A stretch of DNA of 64,000 nucleotides from Planctomycetota bacterium (GTDB lineage: Bacteria > Planctomycetota > UBA1135 > GCA-002686595), in NCBI GenBank assembly GCA_021413885.1, contig JAIOPM010000033.1, forward strand, positions 30,371-94,370, written 5' to 3'. Below are positions 62,912 to 64,000 of the stretch, in pieces; within the stretch, counting starts at the first letter, position 1; the number at the start of each line of letters is the position of its first letter. Under the pieces are notes generated by a model. It worked only from the letters and a program-made list of their open reading frames with translations, was not told where the DNA came from and did no database searches. Position numbers and translations under genes: made by a program.

Positions 62912-64000
62912 ATGCTTCGTTCCTCTCTGGTCGCGTCGGCCGCGGTGTTGCTCTGTGCGACCGCTACCGCGCAACAATCGCGTATGGCTGGCGTCCAAAC
63001 CGCCAACCTCAAGCACGCGGGCGTCTACAACATGGCGACCGGCAAGTTCCACGCGGCCGGCCAAGGCGCGTTGAGCGCCATTCAACAGAACGTCTACAAC
63101 AACACCTGCTCGACGAACGCTCCGCAGATCTTCTTGCTGCCGACGACGTCCTGCGAAGACTCGATCGATCTCGCGCGCGTTCCGAGCGGCGGCGTCGGTG
63201 CCAACCACCTCACGAACACGTGGGAAGTCGGCTACTGCACGAAGCAACTCCCCGGCGCGGTCGACGTCGACTGGGAAATCGTCGACACCGCTTCGCTCGG
63301 CATCGGCGGTGGCAGCACCTGCAACTTCGCCGTTCCGCCGGCTCCGCCGTTCAGCAACGTGCTGCTCGGCTTCGACAGCTCGGCCGGCGGCTTCCCGCTC
63401 CCGGGTTCGTCGAACGGTCAATTCGCCTGCTGGGCGGTGACCTTCACCGGCGGCACCGTGGTCAGCGCGTGCGTGACCGCGGGTGCGACCTCGACCGATC
63501 AGTTCACCTACCGCGTTCGTTCGAACGCGACCGGTCTGAACGGCGGGTTCATCATCGCGGGTGACCCGAGCGTGGCCGCTCCGGGTGCCGGCACGTTCGG
63601 CGTGCTCGGTACGGACATCGCCGGCGGCGACTGCGGCAACGGTCTGGACAACACGGACGACATCTGGGGCAACACGGACAACACGGCGATCGGCGGAACC
63701 CCGCCCGCGGCGTGCTTGTCGCAAGGTGCCTACCCGACGGGCTGCTTCTTCTTCGGCGGCTTCCCGACGGCTCCGTACGCCAGCATGTACTTCCGCATGG
63801 AAGGCAACGGCGCTTGCGTTCCGACCTGCACGGGTACGATCAGCCAGTACTGCACGGCCAAGACGAACAGCAAGGGCTGCGTCCCGGCCATCACGACGAC
63901 GGGCTTCCCGACCAAGGGCAGCTGCGGTACGCAAGTCTTCAACCTGACGGCTTCGAACCTGATCGGTCAGAAGAACGGCCAGTGGTACTACAGCGGCGTC
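62912..64000 (+). CDS. Cysteine-rich secreted planctomycete-type protein, 5' part
   Basis: The first 363 residues are visible and the frame runs off the right edge. A Sec signal peptide (MLRSSLVASAAVLLCATATAQ) precedes a secreted body with many paired cysteines (NTCSTN, SCEDSI, GYCTKQL, STCNFA) and glycine-rich loops. From about 320 it enters a segment beginning CTGTISQYCTAKTNSKGC, a short domain with YC and GC motifs that I associate with extracellular proteins of Pla163/Poly30-type planctomycetes. Codon choice is less GC-biased than in neighbours, with more TAC/AAC and ACC/AAC runs, consistent with strong expression or biased composition. Function unknown; likely a surface or exported structural protein. 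Confidence 0.85.
   Translation, partial: MLRSSLVASAAVLLCATATAQQSRMAGVQTANLKHAGVYNMATGKFHAAGQGALSAIQQNVYNNTCSTNAPQIFLLPTTSCEDSIDLARVPSGGVGANHLTNTWEVGYCTKQLPGAVDVDWEIVDTASLGIGGGSTCNFAVPPAPPFSNVLLGFDSSAGGFPLPGSSNGQFACWAVTFTGGTVVSACVTAGATSTDQFTYRVRSNATGLNGGFIIAGDPSVAAPGAGTFGVLGTDIAGGDCGNGLDNTDDIWGNTDNTAIGGTPPAACLSQGAYPTGCFFFGGFPTAPYASMYFRMEGNGACVPTCTGTISQYCTAKTNSKGCVPAITTTGFPTKGSCGTQVFNLTASNLIGQKNGQWYYSGV

Overview
The window is GC-rich, gene-dense bacterial chromosome (about 50 protein genes, one tRNA, no gene-free stretch over 300 bases). Several features suggest a Gram-negative-type, Planctomycetota-like organism, and I infer a marine lineage near the Pla163/Poly30 group. These are Kdo transferase and signal peptidase II, an O-antigen-type ABC exporter, multiheme cytochrome, DUF58/BatA-like and STAS/SpoIIE regulators, and at the right edge a cysteine-rich secreted protein of a kind I associate with planctomycete genomes. 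No phage, IS element, CRISPR array or other mobile DNA was seen.

Layout. 1-8.6 kb: end of a DksA/TraR protein, lspA, pyrD, a response regulator with an unusual N-terminal domain, secA, waaA and metK, closed by a strong hairpin terminator. 8.7-10.4 kb: a type II/IV pilin-like protein and a UbiA-family prenyltransferase. 10.3-16.0 kb (minus strand): a five-gene unit in which every junction is a 4-base stop/start overlap: binding protein, permease and ATPase of an Fbp-type ABC importer, a pentaheme cytochrome c and a HEAT-repeat lipoprotein. 16.2-22.2 kb: aminotransferase, threonine aldolase, phosphohexomutase, a small membrane protein and a secreted HEAT protein.

22.2-27.6 kb: a tightly packed operon of SAM hydrolase (DUF62), arginase, Wzm- and Wzt-type exporter subunits, and a methyltransferase fused to a long coiled coil. 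The last three together resemble the WbdD/Wzt logic that caps and measures O-antigen chains. 27.6-36.0 kb: a secreted glycosidase-like protein, the protein-arginine kinase McsB, a HAD-family protein with damaged catalytic motifs, a GT4 glycosyltransferase, and a divergent STAS-PilZ / GAF-SpoIIE signalling pair.

36.0-44.9 kb: pyrC, a DUF58/BatA-like pair, an SRPBCC protein, an LPG-synthase-type membrane protein, asnS and an amino-acid permease. 44.9-51.0 kb (minus): a zinc-ribbon membrane protein, a ThiF/MoeB-type E1 enzyme, a MobA-like nucleotidyltransferase, a large DUF4388-TPR-propeller protein and a lipoprotein. 51.2-52.9 kb: two tandem paralogous outer-membrane-barrel-like lipoproteins. 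53.0-64.0 kb: a coiled-coil protein, tRNA-His, an EgtA-like glutamate-cysteine ligase, a YfhO-type membrane protein, a YdjG-like double-zinc-ribbon protein, a GT39-TPR protein, a YdjI-like SPFH-zinc-ribbon protein and the start of the cysteine-rich secreted protein.

Cell-envelope building (lspA, secA, waaA, wzm/wzt/methyltransferase, glycosyltransferases, barrels) dominates, with scattered housekeeping genes. Promoters are inferred by eye. Several put the -10 box so close to the start codon that the mRNA would be leaderless or nearly so.
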